Shown here: in pieces, positions 28,242 to 40,360 of the stretch
How positions within the stretch are numbered: the stretch's first letter is position 1
Layout: each line of letters begins with the position of its first letter
From: Trissonchulus latispiculum
Taxonomy: Eukaryota > Nematoda > Enoplea > Enoplida > Ironidae
Direction of reading: 5' to 3'
DNA length: 64,000 bases
NCBI GenBank assembly: GCA_030248195.1
Contig: JASAND010030883.1
Span: 27,266 to 91,265, forward strand
Notes under the pieces: generated by a model
The model's database searches: none
The model's input: the letters and a program-made list of their open reading frames with translations, nothing else
Told to the model about the DNA's origin: nothing
Program-made: the position numbers and the translations under genes

Positions 28242-29801
28242 ATGTAAGTATTTAGCACAAGGAATCTGTACAATTTCAAGCTTTTGTTTAGATTTAAATT
28301 TTAAATTTTAAACCCAAATTAACCAGTCGTTATAGATTTTTTCTGTATTTGCTAAAGCAAAATGCTAATAGGTGAATATGGCAAAATGAAGCATCCAAAA
28401 CAAATGGCCGGAACGCAATATGGACGTCTTGTCTCGATTACCCCCCACCGCACAAAATTCGTACAACTTAGCCAAATGAGCTAAAATTCTTCTGGGTATG
28501 TGTTTTTGACCGCGCTGACTTCAAACATCGCAAAATCTTCCGCGTTCGCCCAATTAGATTTTTTCTCGATTTCTAATGACCAAGGGGAAACCGAAACAGT
28601 TTTTGACTCCGGTTTTGACGAAAAGTTGCTTACAGGGGTCGTAGAACACCAATCTGAAGTCTGTTTTGTTTTGCTTTTCGTTAGCTCAGTAGTATAAGCT
28701 CATATCTTGCTTAAGCTTAAATCTTTAGCTTATACTGAGGTAACGAAAAGCTGAATCGAAAACCGGACTTCAGATTCGTGTCCCAGAAAACTCCTGTATG
28801 CAACTTTTCATCAACATCTAGGACAAAAAAATTCGGTTTTCCGTAGAAATCGTAACGTAGAAAAAGAAAACATAGAATTTTGCGAAAACGGAATTTTTTT
28901 ACGATATTTGAACTCAGCGTGGTCGAAAACATACTGATACCAAATTTTAGCTCATTTGGTTAAGTTTTACAGATTTTGAGCGGTGGATAGAGGGGGTAAT
29001 CGAGACAAGACATCCGGAAATTTTGAGTCCGCTAGAATTTGAACATAAGCACTTGCTTACTGCACCACCATTACTCGATGTAATCAAATCTACTGACTTG
29101 CTTGATTTCATGCATTTTTCATTTACAGCAATTAGCAGGATTACAGAATGGACCGTGAGTGCTCCTCATTCTTTCTCTTGCGTTTCGGGCTTTGCACAGC
29201 TCGTCATTTTAAAGTTGGCTTTTTGTATTAACTTTGAGGCGGAATTTTGAGACGGTATTAATAATGAGACGGAATAAAAACGTTGGTATCTCAAGGCAGC
29301 AATGTAACTTCCAGATTCCTCGTCGGGGAAAAGGAGATCTTCAAATTGACTTAATGCAATTGTATCAAAGACCTGGTGCAATCATTTCTATTTGAACACC
29401 TGGAAACACATTTGAAAGCCATTACCACTAAAAACTGCAGTAGTCATGGAAGTTGCGAAATGTCAGTCAGATGTCTATTGTCCTGGGTTTCTCTTCTGAG
29501 CCAATTTATTCGAAACCCTTGGCCTCGAAAATACTTTACAGCTGTTGTTGCGTTTCTAGCACATACCATTAATTGCTATAACTGAACTTTTATTTTGTGA
29601 TATTGCAGGAACTTTATCGGAAGTGTGCTGGTCTTGGTTGTGGCCGTGACTTTGATGGGACCGCCTGTAGAATCGTACAAAGGGCAGTGCTTTGGCGGGA
29701 TGTACACGGGTGCCCGGGCCTGCTACAACCATTGCCCCACGATTGGGCAGCGATGCGAGATGAGATTTGGGATAACGGCCGTCCATTGCTGTGCCGATTG
29801 A
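28242..29801 (+). CDS. Defensin-like six-cysteine secreted peptide, copy 2
   Basis: Coding exons are 28242-28243 (AT of the start codon) and 29609-29801. The donor is AT|GTAAGTA and the acceptor TATTGCAG, so the start codon is split exactly as in copy 1. The product is 64 aa: a hydrophobic signal peptide ending near PPVES, then a mature region with cysteines C-x10-C-x3-C-x6-C-x10-CC. Most residues around the cysteines match copy 1 (GQCFGGMY, CPTIGQRC), but the LRVKRF pro-segment with its dibasic site is missing, so processing may differ. A poly(A) signal, AATAAA, lies near 29861. The intron is longer (1365 bp) and contains a foldback element. An antimicrobial function is an inference. Confidence 0.72.
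28422..29015. mobile_element. Foldback MITE in intron 1 of defensin-like gene 2
   Basis: Left GGACGTCTTGTCTCGATTACC pairs with right GGTAATCGAGACAAGACATCC, with one mismatch in the outer 21 bp. Pairing continues inward across most of the element (for example TTAGCTCAGTAGTATAAGCT against AGCTTATACTGAGGTAA near the centre at about 28710). There is no transposase. Confidence 0.75.
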
Positions 29802-30082
29802 ATATTTTATAGAGAACTTTGCGTATTTCCAATTTTAATCATGTCAGTCTGAGCTGAAATAAAGTTTGAAAACGGAGTGTGGTTAATAGCTTCCTTACTG
29901 GGGTGGTGAAACGATTTTTGTTAGCTTGTGACTAACCACCACCACATTGTGTTATGTAGATGTAAGGGAAGCAGGCATAGGAACGATTGATAAGCCTGTA
30001 GGTTCATGATCATGCCAGGTCTGAAATTAAATTACTAATTCCAGCACCACTCTAATTTCTAGGTCGCTGTCATTTCAGCTCC
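29802..30082. other. 3' flank of defensin-like gene 2, no gene
   Basis: Contains the poly(A) signal near 29861; nothing else was recognised. Confidence 0.4.
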
Positions 30083-30409
30083 TTAGGTCCCGAGCTCCTG
30101 ACCCGGAGCAGAAATCTCAACGTCTGGCTGGAGACAGGCCGGAGGAGGACGATAGACGGGGTTCTCCGTGACCTCAGGTTCTATCGGACAGCCGGGAGCC
30201 GTAGGAGAAAGTGGGGGGTCGGGCCCACAGGATGGGGGGCGGGTGGAGGGGGTTCGTCCTGGCCTGGCCTCGAGGTCCTCCCCCTCCGAGCCCTCCTCGA
30301 GTGCCTCCTGAGTCGCCTCTTCCGCCGTGAGTGCCACCTCGACTGCCTCATGAGGGTGCCCGACCACCGCTACTTGGATTTCCTCCACAACCTCCTGACC
30401 CACCTGCAA
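30083..30409 (-). CDS. Hypothetical acidic/proline-rich exon
   Basis: A 108-aa minus-strand frame ends at 30083. Its base composition is GC-rich, unlike the surrounding AT-rich DNA and like the LRR exons upstream. The N-terminal half is acidic (EEATQEALEEGSEGEDLE) and the C-terminal half proline-rich (TRPPSCGPDPPLSPTAPG). There is no domain match. A CTAG/CAG acceptor is possible near 30424. It may be a separate gene's last exon or an alternative 3' exon of the LRR gene, whose stop lies at 30830. Confidence 0.35.
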   Translation of the reverse strand: MQVGQEVVEEIQVAVVGHPHEAVEVALTAEEATQEALEEGSEGEDLEARPGRTPSTRPPSCGPDPPLSPTAPGCPIEPEVTENPVYRPPPACLQPDVEISAPGQELGT

Positions 30410-30672
30410 ACTCCCCTGCTAGGCTTCTGAGGCTCCTGAGGTGCTGGGAGCAGCAGTGGCCCGCGCTTCCTCGGTTTCTGATGACTCGCCGCTGGAAAGG
30501 GAGTCAACGCTTGATGCCGACCCGAAACAACAATATCGATGAAAATTTGTGTCACGTTCTGCCTGAACAAAGGCAATTATATGAAATGATTCAGTCATCA
30601 TTTCCAAGGTGCCTTGTACACTCGTTTGCGTCATGCATTTTGAGTTGAAAGTTGAAAGTTGAAAAGTTGCTT

Positions 30673-30743
30673 GGCTCCGCCGAGAATCGAACCGCGGACC
30701 TCCCGGACTGCAGACAGACGTGCAACCACTAGACCACGGAGCC
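30673..30743 (-). tRNA. tRNA-like sequence, Cys(GCA)-like, probably pseudo
   Basis: On the minus strand it begins GGCTCCG and ends CGGAGCC, a perfect 7-bp acceptor stem. It has a D-arm like TGGTCTAGTGGTTGC, an anticodon loop that can be read CTGCAGT (anticodon GCA), and a T-arm with GGTTCGATT. The anticodon stem and T stem each contain mismatches, so it may be a decayed tRNA or the head of a tRNA-derived SINE. GAAAGTTGAAAGTTGAAAAGTT repeats lie beside it. Confidence 0.45.
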
Positions 30744-30829
30744 AGGAGAGAACAGCTCATAATTTCTATATCATTGATACTCACTATGCACTATTCCTGG
30801 TAACTAGAATCTTAGAAAGCAATTAAGTA

Positions 30830-33800
30830 TTAAGCTAACTCCAGTTCGAAGATCTGACCGAGATGTAGACCGGCGGTGGTGACGTCTTGGGCCTGCTGGG
30901 CCTGGAACTCCCCCTCGGTCTCCTCCGAGAACTCGTTGTCGGCGAGTATGACCGTCCGAAGGGAGCTAGACTCCAGAACAAAGTCCGCCAGAGACTTCAA
31001 GTCATGGAGGTCGTTGTGCTTCAGTTTGAGGACCTGAAATAAGGAAAAAGTGGCATATAAATGGAAACATGAGATATCTGAAACACACGAAACGTATACA
31101 TGAATACGGGGGCGCGGAAACACCAAAGTAGTGTTATCTTGAAAGATGGTTTTAGTTTCGTTTTCTCGAAATAAGTTCAGCTTCAGTTTCAGTTTCAGCG
31201 AGCGAATCAAAACAGTATCACTTTCTGCAGATGTTTTAGTAGACAACACAAAATTATTCAATATTAGTTAAAGTCGAAGTATAAGTTCATCCGAAAACGA
31301 GAAGTCTTTATCCTTCGGATTAATATAAAACATGATTTGTATTCCACCTCGTCTGCAAAGTATTAAGAATATAGCAGCCTAAATTTTCATGTTTCGGGGA
31401 AAGACTAGTTTCAATCCGAGTTTCCTTTTTGTGCTACCGAAATATTAACTGAAAATAACGTTTTTGCTAACAAACCAGAGTTTTGCATTAAAATCGGAAA
31501 AATTGCTAATTTTAGCCTCTAAAAATGCGCTTAAGCAAATTTGCTTCCACAAGGGTCAGTGCAATTTGACCTTCCTTTTGTTGGTGCATACAAGGGATTT
31601 AGGACTTTCGGATTTAAAACATCATTTATCTCAATAACGAAACACACTGTTTTGCTTTCTTAAACTGCAAAGCTCAGAAATAACGTAATGCCAAAGATTT
31701 ATTTTAAGCCAAAGTTACCTGAAGCTCCACGTGGTGCCGAAGCTGACCCATGAAGTCGTTGGCGTCCTCGTCTGCATGGTTGTTGGCCTGGAGTTCCAGT
31801 TCCGCCAGATTGGGACAGTTCGACAGGACCTAGAACAGAGAAAAGACAAATCGAATCTTACATTAACTAGCGACTACACAGATAAGGGGATATATGTTCC
31901 TACTTGGGCACCAGCGTCATTGGTGAGTCGAGTCAATTTTGCGCGCGGTGACGCCGTTTTCCAGCAACTCTCAAAATTCTGCAAAATATCTATTTTGTCC
32001 AAAAGGGGGAAGATTTTGACGTGCTTGCTCTGTGACCAGTGCGAAAAGTGTTAAGACAAAATCAATAAGTTTACAGAGGCAAGAAAATATTGCCTTCATA
32101 TAAACGCTATTTTTCTCAAATGTTTTAATATTTCACAAATACCGATAAAAGCAAAAACCTTAGTGGCGAATCAGAAACACCGGGTCAGGGCTAGCTAGCT
32201 CTTCAGTCGGTGCCCCGATTCCCCCGGCACTAAGGTAGAAAAGATTTCTCATGTTCTTGGTTGCAAAAGCAATTTTGCTCAATTTTTCAAATTTGATATT
32301 GTGGCCAGCTTTCAATATAGTGCATAGTATAATCTTGATAATATACAAGTTGAAATTGTTCAAAATTTCTTGTACAATTAGGAATTGCACAAAATTAGAA
32401 ACTGTACATAACATGCATTCACGCTATGTTCTCTTTATTTTGATTCATTTCTGTAATGAGTTAATCTCCTGTGCAAGCTCCAGTAATGATTTCATCTTTA
32501 AATTCTGGTTTAACAGCGATTCTACAGGCTAATTGCAGCGCAACATCTTAGCAAGGTTCAGGGTCAGCTAACAGCATAGGATTACACTGGGATATGGACG
32601 GGTCTAAGTTCCAAGTCTCCTATGCTTTCATCATTTCAAGAGGAATGGTATAATTCCCTTCTCTTCATTGCGTTGCGTAACGTTGTTACACGTGATTTTA
32701 CCCCCGTTTGCTGGAAGGTGATCGACAATACACACCCCCTCCAAGTCTGTGAGTGGAAGTGAGGAAACAGCAGTTTCAGCATATTTTTAGAAAGCTGTCC
32801 CTGCTTGGTGTGAAGGGGGTTCGGAAAAAGTCCTTGTTTAGGTCTACTCAACCAAAGCATACCGTGTTTTATCCCCCTAATCACTCAAACAGGGAACCTT
32901 TTCGAATATCTCGAGCCACTTGATCTTTTGATTACCCCACCAAGGGATGAGTGGTTTTCTCCGCTCTGATTGGCTGTTGGTTATCCCTACAAAAGGGACG
33001 GGGGATTGTTTGGCCAGCCCTACCAGCTAAGTGGGGGAGCATTCTCGTATTGTGGTTGGAGCAGCGTTACGCAATTCAATGAATAGAATTCCGTACTGGA
33101 TTACTCTTTCTCAAAGCAGAATTATGAACGCATGACACTAGCTTTCCTGCCGAGAGAGGTTTAACGTGGTGATTCCTTTTGGGAATATATTATTGGTTAA
33201 CGGTTCAAGTCAAGATGAAATTTGATGAAATATTCCAACATAAGTTTTTTAGCATTTTAACACCCTCCGCGCAATTCCGCTTCAAAACTTCGACGTTTCT
33301 GTTCAGGGTGATTTTTGCCGACTTTTGACATTTAGACAGTAGCTGCATAGCAGTGATTATTTTCACTCGAAAGATGTTCTTGACCTCTACATTTTTGTTT
33401 TTTGAAGCACCTTTCTTGCTTTTCTCTATAGTGAGATATATCTGATTTTCACTTGATAGTCAACTTGTAATTTTTCCAAAAATCAAATAATCCGCCATTT
33501 CTTGAGCTGAGCAAACCATAAAATTAAACTAGCGGTGTCAATTTGAAGGTCTCATCGAGGCCGATTATTCTTTGCGTTGTAATCTTCTAAATCTTATCCC
33601 GTACACTGCTAACTTTGCTTTGCGAATTTACTAACAATGTAAGAAATGAAATTGTTACCTCAGCAACTGAGTCCTGAGAAAACTATTTACTAATTATTAA
33701 TTAATTAATTAATTATATAATTATTTAAATTAACGATTGATTAATTGATTAGATTAATTAACGAAATAATTGAATAGATTACCTTAAAGACTTTGGGGCC

Positions 33801-35534
33801 CAGACCCCTCAAGGTCTGAATCCGGACCTGGGCCAGGTTCTTCTGCCGGGCGAGCCCATCCAGGATACCAGAAAAATTCGGGACCCGCAGGTCCGCCGCG
33901 GCTCCACCCGTGGCCCGCACCAGGACCAGCGTCTTTAGTTTGCGAAGCCGCTGAAACAGGAAAAGTCAAATAAGTTTGATGAACGCATTGGAATTCTGTT
34001 ATTCTGCTAACTGATCCTGCAAACTGTGATCTACACGGTTTTGGCTATAGAAAACTGTTTTCAAACAGAGGGTTCTTAGATTGCATTGATATTGTATTAC
34101 GTAACTTTAACTCATCTTGCAAACTGTGTTCTAAACTATTCTAATTTTAAGAAAACCATAGTGATATTTTCAAACAGAGGGTTCTTAGAATGCATTGAAA
34201 TTGTATTACGTAACTTTAACCGATCTTGCGAGCGGTGTTCTAATCGATTTTGGTTATGGAAAACGTGCTTAATGATGTTTTCAAATAAGGTGGGCCAAAA
34301 CAGATACACTCTTCTTACCTGGAGACTTCGCCCAAGGACCTCCGCTCCTTCCTGCCTGATCGAATTGGCAGACAGGTCCAGAAATCGCAGCACCTTCATG
34401 CCTGAGATCGCCTCCAAAATATTCTAAAACTAAAAATTGTACACTGACAAAAACAATCCGAAAGGTTTTCCAGAATTTTCATCTCTCCATAGTCTTAATT
34501 TTGTTTTAATTTCACTTTCTTGCTGCATGAGCATGATTCTACCAAAACGTTCTGACTGTCTTTCACCGTTTTACCCTGTTGGGAAACTTGTCACACTCTT
34601 AGTTATTATGCACTCTTGCTTTGACCTACGGTTGCATCCTGATTTAGACCGCAGTCCTGCAGATCCAGGCTCTCGAGGTGGCGGTGGAGGTTGAGCCCGC
34701 TGGAAGTCAGGTACTTCCACAGCTCGTTGCGGGCAGTGTCGGAGAAATCGACCCGAAGAATCGCCAGATGTTGGAGGCGAACTCGCCGGGGTCTCATCAG
34801 GCCCACCACCAATATCCGCTGAAAGGAATCACAGTTGAGCAACATGTGTATCAGGTATATATATGCAAAGTTTTGGAACTGTACTCGAAAGCTGTTGAAT
34901 AAATTTTAACTCTGTAAAACTCGTTTTGCTCTTTGGCCGAAAATTTCCCTTGGAATGTCGATTTCGTTGAGACTATCCACCCTCATTCAAACTTTTATTC
35001 GTCAAGCTCTAAAAATTTATTTGAAGCTAGTGGGGGAAATTTAAAAAATGACAAAATCAGGAGTACATAAAAGATAAGAGTATGCGACCGGGCCTGCTCT
35101 TTGTTGTCAGACCAAAAACTATGCTCTGCGAATCGCGACTCAAATCCTCTACCGAGCAATGCAGATTCGCTGTACCTGCTCGCGCTGTTTGTGGTTTCGA
35201 GCTTAAAAGTAAACATAGAACGAGTGAGCGTACCCCCGTTTCGTTAGACCAGAAACTGATTTGCGGGGGCCAGCCGTTAGCGAGCAGAGCACAGGTTTTG
35301 CTCTGATAACAGAGAGAATGTCTAGTGAAATACTCTTAAGACTCACCATGACACTGTACATGTCGGCGGTGTCCACGTCGACGAAGGTGTTGTCGAACAC
35401 CAGCGTCCGCAGATTGGTGGACTCCGCCAATGCGGCTATGACTGGTTCCATTCCTTCTGGGCTAATTGTGGAGTTCCAGAATTCGGCTCGGCGAAAGTTG
35501 GTTATGCCACGAATCTCGTTGGCCACAGTAAGAC
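30830..35534 (-). CDS. Leucine-rich-repeat protein (RNI-like), 5' end not found
   Basis: Six exons in transcription order: 35534-35347, 34818-34630, 34423-34319, 33950-33783, 31829-31719 and 31033-30830, with a TAA stop at 30830. All have GT-AG borders. The introns between them are phase 0 and the first exon begins in phase 1, so at least one upstream exon is missing. About 321 residues are visible. Each exon carries one or two repeats of the ribonuclease-inhibitor-type LRR pattern, for example LRTLVFDNT, LESLDLQDC, LRFLDLSANSI, LAELELQANN and LRTVILADNEF. Such horseshoe domains mediate protein binding and occur in NOD-like and similar cytosolic proteins; no signal peptide or other domain is seen. 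The exons are GC-rich against AT-rich introns. Confidence 0.75.
34010..34290. repeat. Tandem repeat in an LRR-gene intron
   Basis: A unit of about 115 bp, with TTTTCAAACAGAGGGTTCTT and TGTATTACGTAACTTTAAC at its core, occurs twice plus a partial third copy. Confidence 0.7.
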
Positions 35535-37030
35535 CTAAAACGGAAGAACTCTAGATTCAATTAAATAATAGTATGTAAACAGTTTTTCTCTTTAATAGCC
35601 TTTTTGCAAACTTAAATTATTGCTTCAAACCTGTTTTATAGTTATGTGATGCGTAAACCTCCAAGCTCTAATCAAATAAAAAGTTTCTGGCATAGATTTA
35701 CTTTCCCAAATAAAATACCATAACCTAATAGCTCCACACTGAACAGAAGGAATAGAATACTGATTACATAAGAATAAGCTACTTCAACATAATTGACAAT
35801 AGTAACAAAAGTAGAAGAAGAAACTACATGAGCAAAATATTGACCGGAATAGAGAGAAACGAAACCGACCTACTCACAAAGAAACCCAAGCAGTACTAAC
35901 TTGTGAGCACATATTGTTTGCAGTACAGTGGAAAATGTATGTAGCTAATTTGCATAATTATGGCTAACTCAGAATTATCCACCACGTCTTAATTAGCTAC
36001 TAATGATACCAAGTGTTTCATAACGGAACAGAAATGTGCTGAGATAAGGAAAAAGCTAAAGCTATCATCATTATTAATATATAGGTTTGACTGCTAAATA
36101 CAGTTGGATTTTGTGCTCAACTAAACTAGAAATAATTAGATTAGCTTTTGTAGTTATGATGGTTAGTGGAGTTAAAATACTAGTTCTTGTTATCTTTCTA
36201 CATTTTTATTCCTTTACGAACGAGACTTCTGAATGTTAGTGTAAGTTCTTTTGTGCCCAGTTAATTGCCGTCAGTGAGTGTTGCATAACTTTCAACTAAT
36301 TACACTGTAATCACAGTGTAGAGATATAGTGACCTCAGGAAGATTTCAAATAAATAGACGATTGACAGGTTCTAGAGAATGTGTCTGTCAAACCTGTCAA
36401 ATCTTCACAAATCTTACCTTGACCAACTAATGAAAGGCGACCGACGTTACTTAACAAGAAAACGCAGTAACTTCGGAGTATTCATAACAAATTTTAAAAT
36501 CAGGCCCCAATAACTTTACCTTGACTTCAATAACAAAACAGGACAAACCTTTCAATGATTAACAACAAAATCCGAAATGAGAGCTAATGAGGCCTTAAAC
36601 AATAGACAAAGTGATTCCCGCTCTCTTTCTCTAGAGGCCCTAAAGCTCAGACTGACTATATCGCGCGCCCAATTTAAGAAGACTGAACGATTATTCCGGC
36701 ACTGAGCTGTACTAAATTGCTTAAACGTTTGTCAATCTAGAACTCACTTTTGAATAATTTGAAAATATAAACCTAAGAATATTTCCGCTACAGGTGAATA
36801 CATATTTAATTATATGTGAGTAGGTTATTACTGGATGTTAGTCAGGAGAATGTGGTTACAAGAAATAACCAAGTTACTTCAATAAAATGGTAAAAATAGT
36901 TTAGAAATACAGAAAACACATGAGCTTAGGATGATTCAAATATTTAACAAAGTTAACGCAGGAGCAGACAATGCAATTCTTGGCAAAGAAAATGCAAGGC
37001 GATTATGTCGACCTCTGTTTGTGATTTATG
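35535..37030. other. Intergenic; missing 5' part of the LRR gene expected upstream
   Basis: AT-rich with no LRR-like frame, no clear promoter and no repeat recognised. The missing first exon or exons of the LRR gene may be short and lie here, or may be displaced beyond the retrotransposon. Confidence 0.4.
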
Positions 37031-37161
37031 TGTAAAGGAATGCTGGAAGAAGATATAAATAGATTATACATTAAAAAGTGAAACAATTTTAAAAGAGATC
37101 CAATCGCATACACGTGTAGAGTTACTGCCTGAAATATAGAACTATCCAGTCCTATTTTACA
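37031..37161 (+). repeat. 5' LTR (131 bp)
   Basis: Runs from TGTAAAGGAATGCTGG to CCTATTTTACA, preceded by TATG and followed by the primer-binding site. Confidence 0.93.
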
Positions 37162-37181
37162 ATTTTGGTGCCGAAAACATC

Positions 37182-38285
37182 ATGCCAAGACAACGCCAAA
37201 CTGTCTCTTCGTCGCCGGGCGACGTTTCGTCTGTCGCCAATCCTCAGCCTGCTGCTCCTGCTTTAACTTTGACTGTTAATGACCTGTTGGCCGCTCAACT
37301 GGAGAGAGACGACCGTCTTCAACAGCAAATGCAACAGAGGCAAGAGGAAGCGAATCGACGACACGAAGAACTAATTTCTCTTATGGTGCAACAACAACAG
37401 ACCCTACTAGCCCAATTGGTCCAAAATCGAGCCCAACCTGCTGACCCAGTCCACCCTCCCCATTTAACGGTGACTATTCCTCTGCCTCGGTCCTTTCATG
37501 GGGATGCGGAAACCGATGGTATTGAATTTGACGATTGGGTTAATCAGATTCGGGACTACGCCGCACGAAGTGGTCAGCCTCCTTTGGACGTTATGGACCG
37601 GGTTATAGAGGGTGTTGCCAGAGACAGTCTACGTTCTCTTGCACCAGAACTCAGGAACGATTTTGACAGTGCCATATCTCACCTTAAACCTCTGGTCACG
37701 CCGAAGATAACTCCTACGGCTGCTGCCCTAAAATTGTTGGACTTACATCAGCACAGGGTGAGTCAGTGGCGACATACTTACAGCGTTGGAGAAGGGGTTT
37801 TGGTAGAGTGGGTGATGCACAGTTTCTAGCCAAAGCAGTTTGGTTAAACGGTTTACAACCAGAGCTGAAGGAGAAAATGATTTCGTCGTTAGCAAAAGAC
37901 CAGCAAGACATGTCTTTATGTGAGTTACAAGAAAGAACTGTAACTAAAGAACAAGCAGTAAAGCAGGCAAGAGATCTTATTAAAGCTCTACACCTCCGAA
38001 GGGTAAGGAGCAAGATAAGCCGGGTGGTAAATTTACGGCGGGGCAAAGACAAAACAATAAAGATGTCACCTGTTTTAAATGTAACAAGAAAGGTCACTAC
38101 GCTTTCGACTGCAAAACAAAAAACAAACCCAATAAAGACGAAGGTGAATCTAAACGGTCTAACCATGTGTCTGCGGCTAAGTTACAGAAGTGTCCCGATT
38201 ACAAGACTGAACTTTTAGTAGGAAGGCCAAAACTGTCCGACGTTGGGCCTGCCTTAGATTTGGAAATATCAGCTACACAGGCGAT
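37182..38285 (+). pseudogene. gag: gag remnant of Ty3/gypsy element
   Basis: The frame starting at the ATG at 37182 has a glutamine-rich coiled-coil-like stretch (about residues 45-85) and then a capsid-like region, and stops at 37829. Homologous gag sequence continues in another frame from about 37766 to 38218. A CCHC zinc knuckle (CFKCNKKGHYAFDC, about 38086-38127) is in yet another frame. At least two frameshifts separate these pieces. No repair is attempted. Confidence 0.8.
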
Positions 38286-40360
38286 GTCATTGTGGATACC
38301 GGTGCTGACCTAAACTGTATCCCATCTTCATTGGCAAAGAGACTTTGCGAAGAAGGCATTGCTGAGGATGGTCATGGGACCGTTAGGGCGATGGGACCGT
38401 GGGGCCCAGCTATGGATTTGCGTACCGTGACGGTGGACACATCAGTGAATGATGGTCCTGCAGGTCCAATTTCTTTTGCGGTTGTAGGGGATACGGCTGC
38501 AAACGAAGGTAATGAGGTCCTATTGTCCAGGGATGCCGCAGCACGCCTAGGGATAGCCAGTTTGATCTGGCACGTCGACGCCGGGAAAAGTACACAACAG
38601 AATGGTCCAGGAACAGCAAACGTTTTCGAACCTAACAGTAAGAAAACTAAAGAACCTTCCGCTTCCGATCCAGACATTCTGGAAATGACTTCTACTGAAA
38701 GTGACGCAAACCTAATAGAGGTTAAAGGCAAGCGCAGGAACCAGAGATTGGTGGTTGCCGTTCCGGGTGCAGACCGTGATCTGTTATTTGAGCCTGTAGA
38801 AGCTTTGTCATCGGTGGTATCCGCTGGGGTGGTCCGGGTGTGCAATGGCATATTGCCCTTACCCTGTCCGGGTGGTACGTGCAAGCTGTTGAAGAGTGCC
38901 GTCCTGGGCACAGTCACTGCCCTTCGGCAGTTGCGCGCCCTACCGGCTCATGTGGGGCACAAAGTGATGTGTGTCACTGGAGGGAGCACCGACACAACGG
39001 GTTCTACTGGTAGCAAAGAAGCTGTCTTGAGTCTTGCCGATGACCAAACACTGGATCTGACAGAAGAGCAACGTAAAGTGCTAATCAAACTCTTAACTGA
39101 GTTTGCAGATGTCGTTTGCTCTCGTAGAGCCGATGTGGTTGGCGGTGCTAGGGGCGTGAAGCACAGTATCGATACTGTAGGCGAGCCTATCAAGCAGAAG
39201 CCAAGAAGACTTTCAGAGCATGCCCAGCGCGTCGAGTAAGACGAGGTTGAAAAGATGTTGCAAGGAAGGGTTATTAGGAAGTCCAAACCTCCATGGGTAA
39301 GTCCAGTGGTTCTAGTGGTAAAGAAGGACGGAACCATCCGGTTTTGTATAGACTACCGCAAGGTTAACAGAATAACCGTGAAGGACGCTTTTCCGATGCC
39401 GCGGGTAGAAGATTTGGTGTGAATAGGAAGGAACGCCAAGTACTTCACGACCTTGGACTGCATGTCCGGGTATTGGAAATTCCGTTGGATGAAGAAGCCA
39501 TTCCAAAAACGGCCTTTGCTACTACGTCAGGCCTACACGAGTTCTTGGTGATGCCCTTTGGACTTACCAACGCCGGAGCTACATTTCAGAGGTACACCTC
39601 TTCGGTGATGGAGGGGCTTCCGTTTGGTGGTGTCTATATAGACGACATTATAGTGGCTAGCCAATCCTTCGAAGACCATATGCTGCATCTGCGACAAGTA
39701 TTGGCGCGGCTGAGGAGAAGTCGTTTGGGAATAAAGCTGAGCAAGTGCATCTTTGCAGCAAAGAGAGTGCCTTTCTTGGGTATGGTCTTGGAGAACGGTG
39801 TGATCTTCCCATCTCCGCAACGTGTGGACAAACTGATGGCCTGGAAGCCGCCTCAAGATCTGGCTCAACTCCGTACTTTCCTTGGAGCTATGGGGTATTG
39901 CCGAAGATTCATACGAAACTACGCAGCCATGTCCGAACCTCTCAACCGACTAACAAGAAAGGGCGTGGCCTATGCCTGGAATGAAAAGGAACAACAGGCT
40001 GTAAAAACCCTAAAAACGGCGTTGGCCAGTGCTGTAGCCCAGCATCAGGTAGACAATGATCCGGAAAGTCAATTTATTCTGGAGACGGATGCGAGTGGTT
40101 ACGCCCTGGGAGCGGCCCTATATCAGAAGTCCAAAGACGTAACCCGGCTGGTGTCCCTGCAGTCCAAGTCCCTTAATCGTGCACAACAAAACTACTCAAC
40201 AGTGGAGAAAGAGGCTTTAGCGGTAGTTTGTGCACTGCGAGTGTTCAGCACGATTCTTCCTATATCAAAGAAACCTATAGTTGTATGGACAGACCATCGT
40301 CCACTGACAGCTATCATGAAGTTGTGGATGGATGATCCGCCTAATGCCAGGATGGGTTGA
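38286..40360 (+). pseudogene. pol: pol remnant: protease, reverse transcriptase, RNase H
   Basis: The aspartic protease motif VDTGADLN lies at about 38291. A linker of about 250 residues follows, and the frame stops at 39237-39239 just before the reverse-transcriptase fingers. A conserved RT segment (DGTIRFCIDYRKVNR) is in the same register further on, and another stop falls near 39419. From about 39430 the frame changes and carries MPFGLTNAGATFQ, the catalytic YIDD (about 39637) and RNase H with ETDASGYALGAALY (about 40081). It is broken again at 40360. Confidence 0.88.

Noticed and set aside
35261..35554. Plus-strand ORF at the first LRR exon
   Set aside because: Shadow of the minus-strand LRR exon, which has proper splice sites and repeat pattern.
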